Below, piece by piece: positions 50,652-60,600 of a DNA stretch of 64,000 nucleotides. How positions within the stretch are numbered: position 1 is the first letter of the stretch; each line of letters begins with the position of its first letter. Origin of the DNA: Verrucomicrobiaceae bacterium (GTDB taxonomy: Bacteria > Verrucomicrobiota > Verrucomicrobiia > Verrucomicrobiales > Verrucomicrobiaceae); NCBI GenBank assembly GCA_021151605.1, contig JAGKWZ010000004.1:1-64000 (forward strand), given 5' to 3'. The translations under genes were made by a program, and so were the position numbers. A model generated the notes under the pieces. It saw only the letters and a list, made by a program, of their open reading frames with translations. It ran no database searches and was not told where the DNA came from.

Positions 50652-51392
50652 ATGCCATCCCCAATCTCCTCTCTCAGCCGCAAGGAGCGCGAGTTCATCG
50701 CGCGGGAGGAGCTTATTTTGAAGCATGCGCGGCGGTTGCTGCTGGAAAAGGGCTTTCAGGCCTGGAACATGGAGCAGCTCGCGGAGGCCGTGGAGTATTC
50801 GAAAGGCACGCTGTATCAGCATTTCAGCTCGAAGGAGGATCTGGTGCTCGGCGTGGCCACGCAGTCGCTGCGGCAGCGGGCGGACCTTTTCGAGCAGGCG
50901 GCCACGTTTCAAGGGCGCACGCGGGAGCGTTGCCGGGCGATCGGCTTTGCCTGCTGCGAGTTCGCGATGGCGCATCCGGATTATTTTCACACGGACATGC
51001 TGCTGAAGTCCTCCTCCTTCGTGGAGAAGGCAAGCCAGGAGAGGCGGGAGGCTCACGCCTTCGAGGGAATGCGCTGCTGGCGGGCGGTCAATACCATCAT
51101 TATTGAGGCGATGGCGCTCGGCGACCTGCCGAAGGACCGCGTGACAGCGGAACAGGCTACTTTTGCGCTCATCTCGGTCACCGTGGGCAGCCACATCATG
51201 AGCCAGGAGCCGAATTTGAAGGTCTTCGCCGGGATCAAGGACCAGATGCAGGCCGTGCGTCTGAACCAGGACCTGATCTGCGACGGCCTGGGCTGGAAGC
51301 CGCTGCTGCACGAGCACGACTACCGCGCCACCGACTCGCGCATCCTGAAGGAAATCTTCCCCTCCGCCTCGAAGTGGCTCAAGGCCGCCTGA
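50652..51392 (+). CDS. TetR-family transcriptional regulator
   Basis: A 246-residue repressor. The N-terminal TetR helix-turn-helix (about 15-62) shows ILKHARRLLLEKGFQAWNME, then AEAVEYSKGTLYQHFSSKED (recognition helix YSKGTLYQHF). The all-helical C-terminal domain carries the ligand pocket. It is followed, 57 bases later, by the ABC efflux operon on the same strand; identical operator palindromes precede both, so it probably represses itself and the pump until a toxic ligand is bound. A slightly long C-terminal domain compared with typical 190-210-residue members. Confidence 0.92.
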   Translation: MPSPISSLSRKEREFIAREELILKHARRLLLEKGFQAWNMEQLAEAVEYSKGTLYQHFSSKEDLVLGVATQSLRQRADLFEQAATFQGRTRERCRAIGFACCEFAMAHPDYFHTDMLLKSSSFVEKASQERREAHAFEGMRCWRAVNTIIIEAMALGDLPKDRVTAEQATFALISVTVGSHIMSQEPNLKVFAGIKDQMQAVRLNQDLICDGLGWKPLLHEHDYRATDSRILKEIFPSASKWLKAA

Positions 51393-51418
51393 AACCCGTC
51401 TCTTTTTTTGCCCCATTA

Positions 51419-51433
51419 TTGACCATTGGTCAA
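51419..51433. promoter_or_regulatory. Operator palindrome in front of the ABC efflux operon
   Basis: TTGACC-ATT-GGTCAA, a perfect six-base inverted repeat, 16 bases before the permease ATG. The arms are identical with the tetR-proximal operator. Confidence 0.8.
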
Positions 51434-51449
51434 ACAACGACCTTCATTC

Positions 51450-52586
51450 ATGAACTTCATCGCCCTCCGCATGCTCATGGCCGACAAGGCGAAGTACTTC
51501 GGCCTCGTGTTCGCCTTCGCGTTCTCGACCTTTCTGCTGCAAAATCAGGTCAGCATCTTCTGCGGCATCATGAAGCGAACCGGCAGTCAGGTGCGCGATG
51601 TGACCGATGCGGAGATCTGGGTCATGGACCCTTACACGGAGTACTTCGAGCAAACGAAGGCGCTGAAGGACACCGACCTCTTCCGCGTGCGCGGCGTGGA
51701 GGGCGTGGACTACGCGGTGCGGCTCTTCAAAGGCAATCCCACCGCCAAAACGGCCGCCGGGAAATTTGCCGCGACCTTTACGCTCGGCCTCGATGACGCC
51801 ACGCTGGTCGGCGCACCAAGGAAGATGCTGCTCGGGAGCTGGGAGAGCCTGCGGGAGGCGAACAGCATCGTCATCGACCGTGCCGGGTATGATTTGCTCT
51901 ATCCAGGCGAGCAACTGGAGCTCGGTCGCGTGCTGGAGCTGAATGATCACAAAGCCCGCATCGTGGGTATCTCGGATGCCGCTGCGCCGTTTGTGAGCTT
52001 TCCGGTGATTCACGCGCGATACAGCGAGGCGATTCAGTTTCAGGGCCGCGAGCGCAAAATGCTCAGTTATGTCCTGGTGAGGCCAAAGGCGGGCTTGAAG
52101 CCGGAAACGCTCGCAAGGCGAATCGAGAGTGAAACAGGCCTCAAGGCCCGCACGACGGCAGAATTCGCCTGGGACTGCGTGGTTTACTATTTAAAGAACA
52201 CGGGCATCCCGGTGAATTTCGGCATCACCATCGCCGTGGCTCTGATCGTGGGCCTCGCAGTGAGCGGGCAGACGTTTTACATGTTCACCGTCGAGAATCT
52301 GCGGCAGTTCGGCGCCTTGAAAGCCATCGGCGTCACCAACACGCGACTCGTCGGCATGGTGATGCTGCAGGCGCTGGTCGGCGGCGTCATCGGCTATGCC
52401 ATCGGCACCGGCATGGCAGGCGTCTTTTTCGAGGCCACGCTGAGCCAGATGGCCACACGCGGCATCGTGCTGATGTGGGAGGCGGTGGTCGGTGTGGCCG
52501 TGCTCATGGCCCTCGTGGCCGCGGCCGTGAGCCTGCTGAGCGTGCGCAAGGTCCTGGTGCTGGAACCCGCGAGTGTCTTCCGATGA
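51450..52586 (+). CDS. ABC transporter permease (DevC/MacB-type, FtsX fold)
   Basis: A 378-residue permease starting MNFIALRMLMADKAKYFGLV. It has one N-terminal membrane helix (about 15-33), a large periplasmic region (about 40-265) and three C-terminal helices (from INFGITIAVALIVGLAV-like sequence, about 253 onward) with FKA-type coupling motif QFGALKAIGVTNTRLVGMV. It lies just after an operator palindrome and overlaps the ATPase gene by four bases. With its neighbours it forms a tripartite export system through the outer membrane; DevBCA exports glycolipids in cyanobacteria, MacAB exports macrolides or peptides. The substrate here is not known. Confidence 0.9.
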   Translation: MNFIALRMLMADKAKYFGLVFAFAFSTFLLQNQVSIFCGIMKRTGSQVRDVTDAEIWVMDPYTEYFEQTKALKDTDLFRVRGVEGVDYAVRLFKGNPTAKTAAGKFAATFTLGLDDATLVGAPRKMLLGSWESLREANSIVIDRAGYDLLYPGEQLELGRVLELNDHKARIVGISDAAAPFVSFPVIHARYSEAIQFQGRERKMLSYVLVRPKAGLKPETLARRIESETGLKARTTAEFAWDCVVYYLKNTGIPVNFGITIAVALIVGLAVSGQTFYMFTVENLRQFGALKAIGVTNTRLVGMVMLQALVGGVIGYAIGTGMAGVFFEATLSQMATRGIVLMWEAVVGVAVLMALVAAAVSLLSVRKVLVLEPASVFR

Positions 52587-53290
52587 TCATGAACAACAAC
52601 GAATCCCATGCCGTCACCTGCCGCACCGTGCGCAAGCACTTCGGCGAAGGCGAAAGCCGCACCGAAGTCCTGCGCGGTGTCGATTTCCATGCCCGCCTCG
52701 GCGAGATGACCTTCCTCGTGGGCCCGAGCGGCTGTGGCAAAACCACGCTCATTTCCGTGATCGCCGGCCTGCTGGAGCCGAGCGAAGGCGAGGTCGATGT
52801 GCTCGGCCGTGCGCATGGTTCGCTGCGTGGCAAAGACCGCGTCGAGTTTCGACGTCGCGAGCTCGGCTTCGTGTTTCAACAATACAACCTGCTGCCCTCG
52901 CTCACCGCCGCGGAGAATGCCGCGGTGCCGTTGATCGCCGATGGCATGAAACGAAGTGACGCGGTGAAGCGGGCCAGCGCCTTGCTCGACCGCCTCGGCA
53001 TCGGCGGGAAGGCTTCCTCGTATCCACGCTTCCTATCCGGCGGCCAGCAGCAGCGTGTTGCACTGGCTCGTGCGCTCGTGCATGAGCCACGACTCGTCAT
53101 CTGCGATGAACCTACCGCGGCGCTCGACCACGAGACCGGCGAGTCGGTCATGCAACTGCTCTCCAGTGCCGCTGTGGCACCGCAGCGGGCCGTGCTCGTC
53201 GTCACACATGACAACCGCGTCTTCCACCACGCCCACCGCATCGCCCACATGAATGACGGCATCATCACCCAAATCACCTCACCCTCATGA
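52583..53290 (+). CDS. ABC transporter ATPase (DevA/MacB-type)
   Basis: A 235-residue ATPase starting MIMNNNESHAVTC within the ATGA overlap. Walker A is GPSGCGKTT (47-55), Q-loop FVFQQYNLLPSL, signature FLSGGQQQRVALARAL, Walker B LVICDEPTAALD and H-switch VVTHDNRVF. It belongs to the LolD/MacB group that drives mechanotransmission-type export. It also overlaps the fusion-protein gene by four bases. A longer upstream frame reading is Gly/Arg-rich and antisense-like, and was rejected. Confidence 0.95.
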   Translation: MIMNNNESHAVTCRTVRKHFGEGESRTEVLRGVDFHARLGEMTFLVGPSGCGKTTLISVIAGLLEPSEGEVDVLGRAHGSLRGKDRVEFRRRELGFVFQQYNLLPSLTAAENAAVPLIADGMKRSDAVKRASALLDRLGIGGKASSYPRFLSGGQQQRVALARALVHEPRLVICDEPTAALDHETGESVMQLLSSAAVAPQRAVLVVTHDNRVFHHAHRIAHMNDGIITQITSPS

Positions 53291-54228
53291 AACTCCCCGT
53301 TCTACCTCTCATCGCGCTCTTCTCCCTCGGCTGGGCGGTGACCTCGGTCATCAGCAAGCTGCCGCAGGAAACCGTCACCGATCCGCCCGCGCCGCCACCG
53401 CGGTCGAATTATACCGATACCGTGGCCGCGGTCGGTTTGATCGAGCCCGCCAGCGAGCTCATCATGCCCGGCAGCCATCGCAGCGGCGTGGTGGAGAAGG
53501 TTCATGTGCAAACCGATCAGCAGGTGAAGAAGGGTGACACGCTCATCACGCTCGACACCCGCCAGCTTCGTGCCGAACTCGCCGTCGCCAAAGCGCAGGT
53601 GAACGAAGCAGAGGCCGCGCTCGCGGTTTCTCGCGCCGAGGAAGCACAGGCGCGGCGGAATGTCGAATTCGCCCGCAGCCTCACCGATGCTCGTGCCATG
53701 TCCGATGAGGAACGTACGCAGCGCGAGCTGACGCTCGGCACGGCTCAAGCGAAGGTGAAATCCAATGAAGCTACCATTCTGCGAGCGCGGACACAAATCG
53801 AGGTCATCGAGACCGAACTCGCCCGCAGCGTCATCACCGCGCCACGCGATGCCACCGTGCTGCAGATGAAAGTGCGCGAGGGCGAATACATCTCCACAGG
53901 CACAGCCTCCACGCCATGGCTCGTGCTGGGCGACATGAGCGTGCTGCACGTCCGCGCCGATGTGGACGAATACGAGGCCTGGAAAGTGCGATCCGGCTCG
54001 CAAGCCACCGCCCAAGTGCGTGGCAACCCTTCATTGGCCGCACAGCTCGAGTTTGTGCGCTTTGAGCCGCTCGTCATACCGAAGAAATCCCTCACCGGCG
54101 ATGCCACCGAGCGCGTAGACACCCGCGTGCTTCAGGTGATCTATCGTTTGCAGAAACCCGTGCCCGCCGCTCTCTTCGCCGGCCAGCAGATGGATGTATT
54201 CATCGACACCAAAAACGTCAGCCTATGA
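53287..54228 (+). CDS. Periplasmic adaptor (HlyD/DevB-type membrane fusion protein)
   Basis: A 313-residue adaptor with an N-terminal membrane anchor (VLPLIALFSLGWAVTSVI, about 4-21). The first lipoyl half is VAAVGLIEPASELIMPGS, the alpha-hairpin about 85-175 (QVNEAEAALAVSRAEEAQAR), and the second lipoyl half is ITAPRDATVLQMKVREGEYI. A beta-barrel domain is at the end. It bridges the permease and the outer-membrane channel encoded next, with ATGA overlaps on both sides. Confidence 0.9.
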   Translation: MKLPVLPLIALFSLGWAVTSVISKLPQETVTDPPAPPPRSNYTDTVAAVGLIEPASELIMPGSHRSGVVEKVHVQTDQQVKKGDTLITLDTRQLRAELAVAKAQVNEAEAALAVSRAEEAQARRNVEFARSLTDARAMSDEERTQRELTLGTAQAKVKSNEATILRARTQIEVIETELARSVITAPRDATVLQMKVREGEYISTGTASTPWLVLGDMSVLHVRADVDEYEAWKVRSGSQATAQVRGNPSLAAQLEFVRFEPLVIPKKSLTGDATERVDTRVLQVIYRLQKPVPAALFAGQQMDVFIDTKNVSL

Positions 54229-55631
54229 CCTCGAACCCCCTTCTTTACATCGCTGCCCTGAGTTTGACCTCCTGCACCGTCGGCCCTGACTTCAAACTGC
54301 CCGAGGTGAATCTCGGCTCCCGCTGGAAAAACAAAGCGGACGTGAGTGATCTGGCTCTGCCGGATGCTTGGTGGACGCTTTACCGCAGTCCGACGCTGAA
54401 CCGGCTCGTCGAACAGGCGCTGGCAAACAATCAGGATCTCGCAGGTGCGCTGGCTCGTGTGGAGACGGCGCGTGCCATGACGGGTGTGCAAAAAGCGGAC
54501 TGGCTGCCGCAATTCGGCGCACAGCAGGCGGTGACGCTGGAGCGGCTCTCCGCCAGCAGCTTCGGGGCGAATTTGCCTCCAGGCATCCCACTGCCAGCCC
54601 TGGAGCGTGACCGCTGGCAAGGCTTCCTCACTCTGAATTACGAGCTGGATCTCTGGGGCAAAGTGCGGCGCGGTGTGGAGGCGGCAAAGGCACGCGAAGG
54701 TGCAGCGGTGGAGCAGGTGGCCACACAGCGGCTCGTCGTCGCGGCGGAGGTGGCGCGGACCTATTTCCTGGCGGCATCATTGGACTCTCAGCGGCGGATT
54801 TTGCAGGAAACGATCGACCTCCGCGGAGAGGCTCTGAAGCTGCAACAAAGCCGTTTCCAGGGTGGTCTGGCGAATGAAATGGATGTCGCAAGGGCGCGAA
54901 CCGAAAACGAACTTGCCCGCAACGACCTCATCGGAGTCGAGCGCCAGCGGGGCAATGCCGCGAACGCTCTGGCACTGCTCTGCGGAGCGGTGCCATCGGA
55001 GTTTCAGCTCGCCTCCAGCCTGACTTTGCCCGCAGCACCGCGAATCGGCGGAGGCATGCCGAGCACGCTTCTCCAGCGCCGCCCGGACCTGCGAGTGGCC
55101 GAGCAGACGATGCGCGAGGCGAATGCGAACATCGGCGTGGCAAAGGCAGGCTTCTTCCCCAGCTTCACGCTCAGCGGCAGTGGCGGGATCGAGAGCATCG
55201 GTGCGGAGGATTTTCTCAACTGGAAAAACAAGGCGGGAAGCATCGGGCCGCAGATCACGCTGCCTCTCTTCCAGGGTGGTCGTCTGCGCGGAAACCTGCG
55301 CGCCTCCAAGTCGCGCTACGAGGAAAGCGTCGCGGCCTACAAACAGGCCATCCTGACGGCCCTCCAGGAGGTGGAAAATGCGGCTGTCGATGTGAATGCG
55401 TATGCCCGCCAGCGCACCGCCGTGAGTGCTGCTCTGGCTGCAGCGCAGGAGACGAGCAAGCTCGCACGCATCCGCTACGACAAGGGTCTGGCGAGCTACT
55501 TCGAAGTCGTGGATGCCGACCGCACGGTGCTGACGACCCGCCTACTTCAGGCACAGCTCGATGGGCAGAGGCTGACAGCGAGTGTCCAACTCATCCGGGC
55601 TCTGGGTGGCGGCTGGGGCAGCGGAAAGTGA
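54225..55631 (+). CDS. Outer-membrane efflux lipoprotein (NodT/TolC family)
   Basis: A 468-residue TolC-like channel with a lipobox (LTSCTVGPDF, Cys17). It has the two-fold repeated alpha-hairpin structure of RND/ABC efflux outer-membrane factors: NRLVEQALANNQDLAGALAR, LTLNYELDLWGKVRRGVEAA and the second-half RPDLRVAEQTMREANANIGV. It completes the tripartite pump; last gene of the operon. It ends about 165 bases before the copper/heme locus. Confidence 0.92.
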   Translation: MTSNPLLYIAALSLTSCTVGPDFKLPEVNLGSRWKNKADVSDLALPDAWWTLYRSPTLNRLVEQALANNQDLAGALARVETARAMTGVQKADWLPQFGAQQAVTLERLSASSFGANLPPGIPLPALERDRWQGFLTLNYELDLWGKVRRGVEAAKAREGAAVEQVATQRLVVAAEVARTYFLAASLDSQRRILQETIDLRGEALKLQQSRFQGGLANEMDVARARTENELARNDLIGVERQRGNAANALALLCGAVPSEFQLASSLTLPAAPRIGGGMPSTLLQRRPDLRVAEQTMREANANIGVAKAGFFPSFTLSGSGGIESIGAEDFLNWKNKAGSIGPQITLPLFQGGRLRGNLRASKSRYEESVAAYKQAILTALQEVENAAVDVNAYARQRTAVSAALAAAQETSKLARIRYDKGLASYFEVVDADRTVLTTRLLQAQLDGQRLTASVQLIRALGGGWGSGK

Positions 55632-55694
55632 CCTGTGGACTCCCTTTGGAAGCACCCATTCGAGGGAATGGCGGAATTTAAAATGATCCGAAAA

Positions 55695-55712
55695 GCTATC
55701 AAATCTGATAGC
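55695..55712. promoter_or_regulatory. Palindrome in the AT-rich region before the copper/heme locus
   Basis: GCTATCA-AATC-TGATAGC, perfect seven-base arms, in a locally AT-rich gap (55632-55796) about 85 bases before the next ATG. It could be an operator or the hairpin of an efflux-operon terminator; no T tract follows. Confidence 0.4.
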
Positions 55713-55796
55713 CTTGTCACGTCTGAATCTTAAATATAACAATTTCAAGATTGCTGTTTATACTGGCTATATACGATTCGGCACCTTCGCCCCTCG

Positions 55797-57593
55797 ATGC
55801 GTGCCGCTAACCCCATTTTTTCTTCAATCCGCTGCCTGCCATGGATGATGCTGGGCGTGTTGGGTTGCGTGGGTGAGCTGTTTGGAGCCTCGGTCCTAAG
55901 GGTGGAGGTGCAGCCGGTCTGGTCAGGGGCTCCGCTCATGGCTGGTCAGGTCGTTTCACCAGACAAGGACGGGCTTCGCATCACCCGGCTGGATTTTCTT
56001 CTCTCGAATCTCGCACTGCAGCGGCTGGATGGCTCGTGGCTGGAGTCGCGGGATTGGTTTGCCCTGATCAGCCTGGAAAAGGGGCGCTTGCAGGCGGAGG
56101 CGGATGGGATTCCAGCGGAGAAATTCACGGCCATCCGATTCGATGTCGGCGTGCCGCCGGCGATCAATAAGATGGACCCGGCAAGGTGGGAGCCCGGGCA
56201 TGTGCTGCATCCCGAGGTTTGTGGGCTGCACTGGGGCTTGATGGGCGGCTACATTTTCATGGCTCTGGAGGGACACACGGGATCAGGCGAGCAGACGAGC
56301 GGGTTCTCCTACCATCTGGCCAATGATCCCAACGTGGCGCATGTGGTGCTGCCGGTGGATCTGCAGGGCGGCGGGCCGCTGACACTCCGGTTGGAACTTG
56401 ATGCCCAAACGCTGCTGGCGGGCGTGCTTTCCAAGGACAGCCTGGCGACTCACAGCCGTGAGGGCGATCCGCTGGCAGCGCAGTTGCGCGGGCAGGTGGA
56501 GAAGGCCTTTCGCGTCGTGACCGTGAGCCATGATTTATACCAGGCCGCCGAGGCAGCAGAAAAGGCCGCGACGCTCCCGCCGGGCACGCACGCCTACCCT
56601 TTGGCGATCACAGAGCGCTTTCCAAAGCCCGCCCTGCCTGCCGACAATCCACTCACTGTTGAGGCCGTGGCGCTTGGTAAGAAGCTGTTTCACGACACGC
56701 GACTCTCCATCAACAACAGCCAGTCCTGCGCTAGCTGCCATCTGCAAAGCGCCGCGTTCAGTGATCCGCGCCAGCTGAGCTTGGGCGCCGAGGGGCAGGT
56801 GGGAAAACGCAATGCCATGGCCCTGGTAAATCTGGCCTGGGGGCAGGGATTCTTCTGGGATGGAAGGGCGAAGACGCTGCGTGAGCAGGTGCTGATGCCG
56901 GTTCAGGACAAGCATGAGATGAATGAAACTCTGGAAAGCGTCGAGAAGAAGCTGTCTCAGGATCAAGAGCTGGTCGCGGACTTTAAAAAGGCATTCGGCA
57001 GTTCTGGGATCACCGCAGAGCGAATCGCGAAGGCTCTAGAGCAACACCTGATCACGCTCATCTCCCAGGAGTCGCGTTTTGACAAAGCCGTGCGGAAGGT
57101 GGCGGAACTGAGCGAGGAGGAAAAGCGCGGGCTTCAGCTCTTCGTCACCGAGCATGACCCGAAGCGCGGATTGTTCGGAGCGGATTGTTTCCATTGCCAC
57201 GGGGGCACTTTGCTGACGGATCATCAGTTTCATAACAACGGCCTCCTCCTCACGCCGGAGGACACGGGGCGAATGAAAGTGACAGGAGCGGAAGCCGACC
57301 AGGGTGAATTCAAGACACCCACGCTGCGTAACATCGCCCTCACGGCACCCTACATGCACGACGGGCGCTTTGGGACGCTCGAAGAGGTGGTGGAGCACTA
57401 CTCCAGCGGTGTGAAACGCAGTGCCACGCTCGACCCCAACCTCGCCAAGCACCCGGTCGAAGGCATCCGCCTCAGTGCCGAGGACAGACAAGCGCTTGTA
57501 GCCTTTCTCAAAACCCTCACCGACGAAGCCTTCGCCCGGCCTTCCACTACTGACAGCGCGCCCAGTCTCAGCCAACTGAGAGCTGAGAACTGA
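55797..57593 (+). CDS. MbnP-like copper-binding domain fused to a di-heme peroxidase (MbnH/MauG/CcpA class)
   Basis: A 598-residue exported protein (signal peptide about 1-31). Residues 32-240 match the MbnP family: TRLDFLLSNLALQRLDGSW, the FDVGVPPAIN core and the HPEVCGLHWGLMGGYIFMAL block (138-157) with Trp146, where methanotroph MbnP carries the Trp that becomes kynurenine. Residues 265-580 are a bacterial di-heme peroxidase: heme 1 CASCH (311-315), heme 2 CFHCH (464-468) and the TPTLRNIALTAPYMHDGRFG block. In methanotrophs MbnP and MbnH are separate proteins; here both are in one chain. It is 29 bases upstream of the giant copper-oxidase gene. It is likely periplasmic or secreted. The fusion is read directly; kynurenine formation is inference. 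Confidence 0.88.
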   Translation: MRAANPIFSSIRCLPWMMLGVLGCVGELFGASVLRVEVQPVWSGAPLMAGQVVSPDKDGLRITRLDFLLSNLALQRLDGSWLESRDWFALISLEKGRLQAEADGIPAEKFTAIRFDVGVPPAINKMDPARWEPGHVLHPEVCGLHWGLMGGYIFMALEGHTGSGEQTSGFSYHLANDPNVAHVVLPVDLQGGGPLTLRLELDAQTLLAGVLSKDSLATHSREGDPLAAQLRGQVEKAFRVVTVSHDLYQAAEAAEKAATLPPGTHAYPLAITERFPKPALPADNPLTVEAVALGKKLFHDTRLSINNSQSCASCHLQSAAFSDPRQLSLGAEGQVGKRNAMALVNLAWGQGFFWDGRAKTLREQVLMPVQDKHEMNETLESVEKKLSQDQELVADFKKAFGSSGITAERIAKALEQHLITLISQESRFDKAVRKVAELSEEEKRGLQLFVTEHDPKRGLFGADCFHCHGGTLLTDHQFHNNGLLLTPEDTGRMKVTGAEADQGEFKTPTLRNIALTAPYMHDGRFGTLEEVVEHYSSGVKRSATLDPNLAKHPVEGIRLSAEDRQALVAFLKTLTDEAFARPSTTDSAPSLSQLRAEN

Positions 57594-57622
57594 GAACGTT
57601 CCCCACCCATTTTCTTCAAGAC

Positions 57623-60600
57623 ATGACGACCCGCCTCCTTCTAACCTTCGGCTTACTGCTCGCCGCCCTGACTTCCTTTGCCGGCACTGCTGACCACGGC
57701 TTGAGTGACGCCCTCTCCGCCGAGGCGCAGGCCTTTGCCCCAAAGTTCGTCGTGGTCACTGGACCAGCGCCCACGGCCACGCAGCGCAATCAGGTCGGCA
57801 CTTGGGGGAGTGTCATCAGCTGGACTCCACACATCCCAGTTACCGCGGCGACGCTGCCAGACGGCAGGTTGCTCACCTTTGCCTCGAACCAGCGCACCAG
57901 CTTCCCGGTGGGCACGGAGTTCACCTATGCTGCTGTTTGGAATCCCGCCACCGGGGTGTTCACAGAGATCAATAACACCCGCCACGACATGTTTTGCGGT
58001 GGGACCTCCATGCTACCGGATGGGCGCGTGATGGTGAATGGCGGGCGCAATACCACGCGCCTGAGCAGTATCTTTGACTGGCGGACCAGCCAATGGGTGG
58101 CGGTCACGAACATGAATGACGGCCGCTGGTACAATACCTCCGTGGCTCTCCCAGACGGCAGCATCTTCACCGTCACCGGTGACGGAGGATGGAACACGGC
58201 CGAGCGGTGGACGGAAGTCGGAGGCTGGAGCCGTCTGACCGGCATTAACTGGGCCACGGTGACCACACAGCCGGGTTACGTCACGAACTGGCACCCCCTG
58301 GTGGTCGTCTCTCCAGACAATCGCCTCTTCCATGGTGGCCCGACGGATCAGATGAACTGGGTCACCACCGCTGGTGCGGGATCGCTCTCTTATTCAGGTG
58401 TGGATGTCCCTGGGGCGCATTTCCCAAAGGAAGGCTGCTTTGCCATGTACAATGAGGGCCGCATCCTGGTCATTGGCGGGTCTGCAAACACCAACCGAAA
58501 TCCCAGTGATGCCTCCACAGGTACGAGCACGAACCTGGCCTTCACCATCGACATCCGCAGCGGCACGCCCGTGGTGGCAAATACGACCTCGATGCGGTAC
58601 GTCCGCCAATTTGCCAACAGTGTGATCCTGCCAAACGGCGAGGTCATGGTGATCGGGGGGAACACCAGTGGACTGAAGTTCAATGACACGGGCTCCATCC
58701 TTTCCCCTGAGATCTGGAATCCCACGACGGGTCTGTGGCGCGAAGTCACTGACATGAGCGTGCCGCGCAACTACCACTCCCTGGCACTCCTACTGCCAGA
58801 TGGACGTGTCTGGTCGGGTGGTGGCGGCCTGAGCGGCGGCAATGGCGACCACCGCGATGCCCAAATCTACACCCCGCCGATGCTCTATGATGCCGCGGGG
58901 AATCTCGCCACCCGCCCAAGCATCACGACAGCTCCCGATGTGATCAGCGCGGGGCAGGTCTTCCAGCTGCAGGGCAGCGCTGGCATCACTCGCTTCACCT
59001 GCATCAAGATGTCTTCCCAGACGCATTCGATGAACACGGACCTGCGCTTTTTGGAGCTGCCCTTCACCAGCCCGACGAGTGGAAACTACAGTATCACGGC
59101 GCACAGCAATCTGAGTGTGCTGACACCGGGTTATTGGATGCTCTTTGCCCACGATGCAGCAGGTGTCTATTCCGTGGCGAAAGTGGTGCAGGTGAGCCTT
59201 TCCCAGCCACCGGTGCTGGAAAATCCGGGGCAGCAGATCACCAAGACTGGTTTCCCCGCCAGCCTCCAGGTCCAGGCGACTGGCCCGGGCACTCTGAGCT
59301 ACAGCGCCACGGGGCTGCCTGCCGGGCTGGGCATCCAGCCAACTACAGGTCTGATCACCGGCACGGTGACCGCACCCTCTGGAAACTACACCGTGACTCT
59401 CACCGTGACCAGCAGCACGTCTCTGACTGCCATCCAGAACTTCGTTTGGACGGTGACACCCGCCACGCTGGGAGCAGGGACGATTTTGCGTGAGGTATGG
59501 ACAAACATCAATGGGTCCGCCGTCACTGATTTTACTGGCAATGCGGCCTATCCAAACACGCCAACCAGTGCCACGCAAATCTCCAGCTTGGAAGCACCAG
59601 CGAACTTTGCAGACAACTACGGCCAGCGTTTGCGCGGCTGGCTCCATGCCCCCGTGACCGGCCAGTATCGTTTCTGGATCGCCGGGGATGATGAAAGCCA
59701 ACTGAGGCTGAGCACGACGGACACTTCTGCCAACAGCACCCTCATCGCCAGTGTGCCGCTGGGTCAGTTCACCGGCTCGCGCGAGTGGACGAAGTTTCCC
59801 AGCCAAACCTCGGCCCTGATCACGCTCACTGCTGGACAGCGCTACTACATCGAGGTGCTGCACAAGGATGGTTCCGGACCGGATAACCTCGCCGTTGGCT
59901 GGCAGATCCCTGGGAGCACGGTCACCACGGTGGTGGATGGGCAGTATCTCTCCCCATGGCTGGTGAATCGTGCGCCCACGCTGACCAATCCGGGCGCTCT
60001 GGGCGGAGTCGTCGGTGTGGCGGCTTCGATCCAGCTCATCGCGGCGGATGCCGACAATGACCCCCTCTTCTTCAACGCGAGCGGTCTTCCCACGGGCCTG
60101 ACGATCAACTCCGTCACGGGAGGCATCAGCGGCGTGCCGACCACACCTGGGATCTTCAATGCCAATGTGAGTGTGAGTGATGGTAAGGCACCACTGGTGA
60201 GCACGAGCTTCACCTGGACGATCAATTCCGAACTCGTGCTCAACACGCCGCAGTCAGATGCCGCCCCAATCGGCGCTACCGTCACATTCACCGCCAGCAG
60301 CATCGGTGGACTGAGCCCGCTGTATCGCTGGAACTTCGGTGATGGCAGCGCCACGACGGCCTACAGCTCCAGCACCACCATCACGCGTGCCTTCACCGCC
60401 GCTGGGCGCTATTTGATCACCCTCCAGGCCACGGACAACACAGGCTTGGTGCGCACGGTCACATTCTACCAAGTCATCCATGCGCCCCTCACAGCGAGAA
60501 AGCCCACCGTCTCCTCCAGCATCGTGCTGGAAGATCGCACTGCGGCGAATGATCGAGTCTGGGTGGTGAATCCAGATACCGACAGCGTCACCGTTTTCGA

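Noticed and set aside
55632..55796. Possible insertion-sequence remnant in the AT-rich gap before the copper/heme locus
   Set aside because: Only one short palindrome is present, with no transposase fragment and no target-site duplication.
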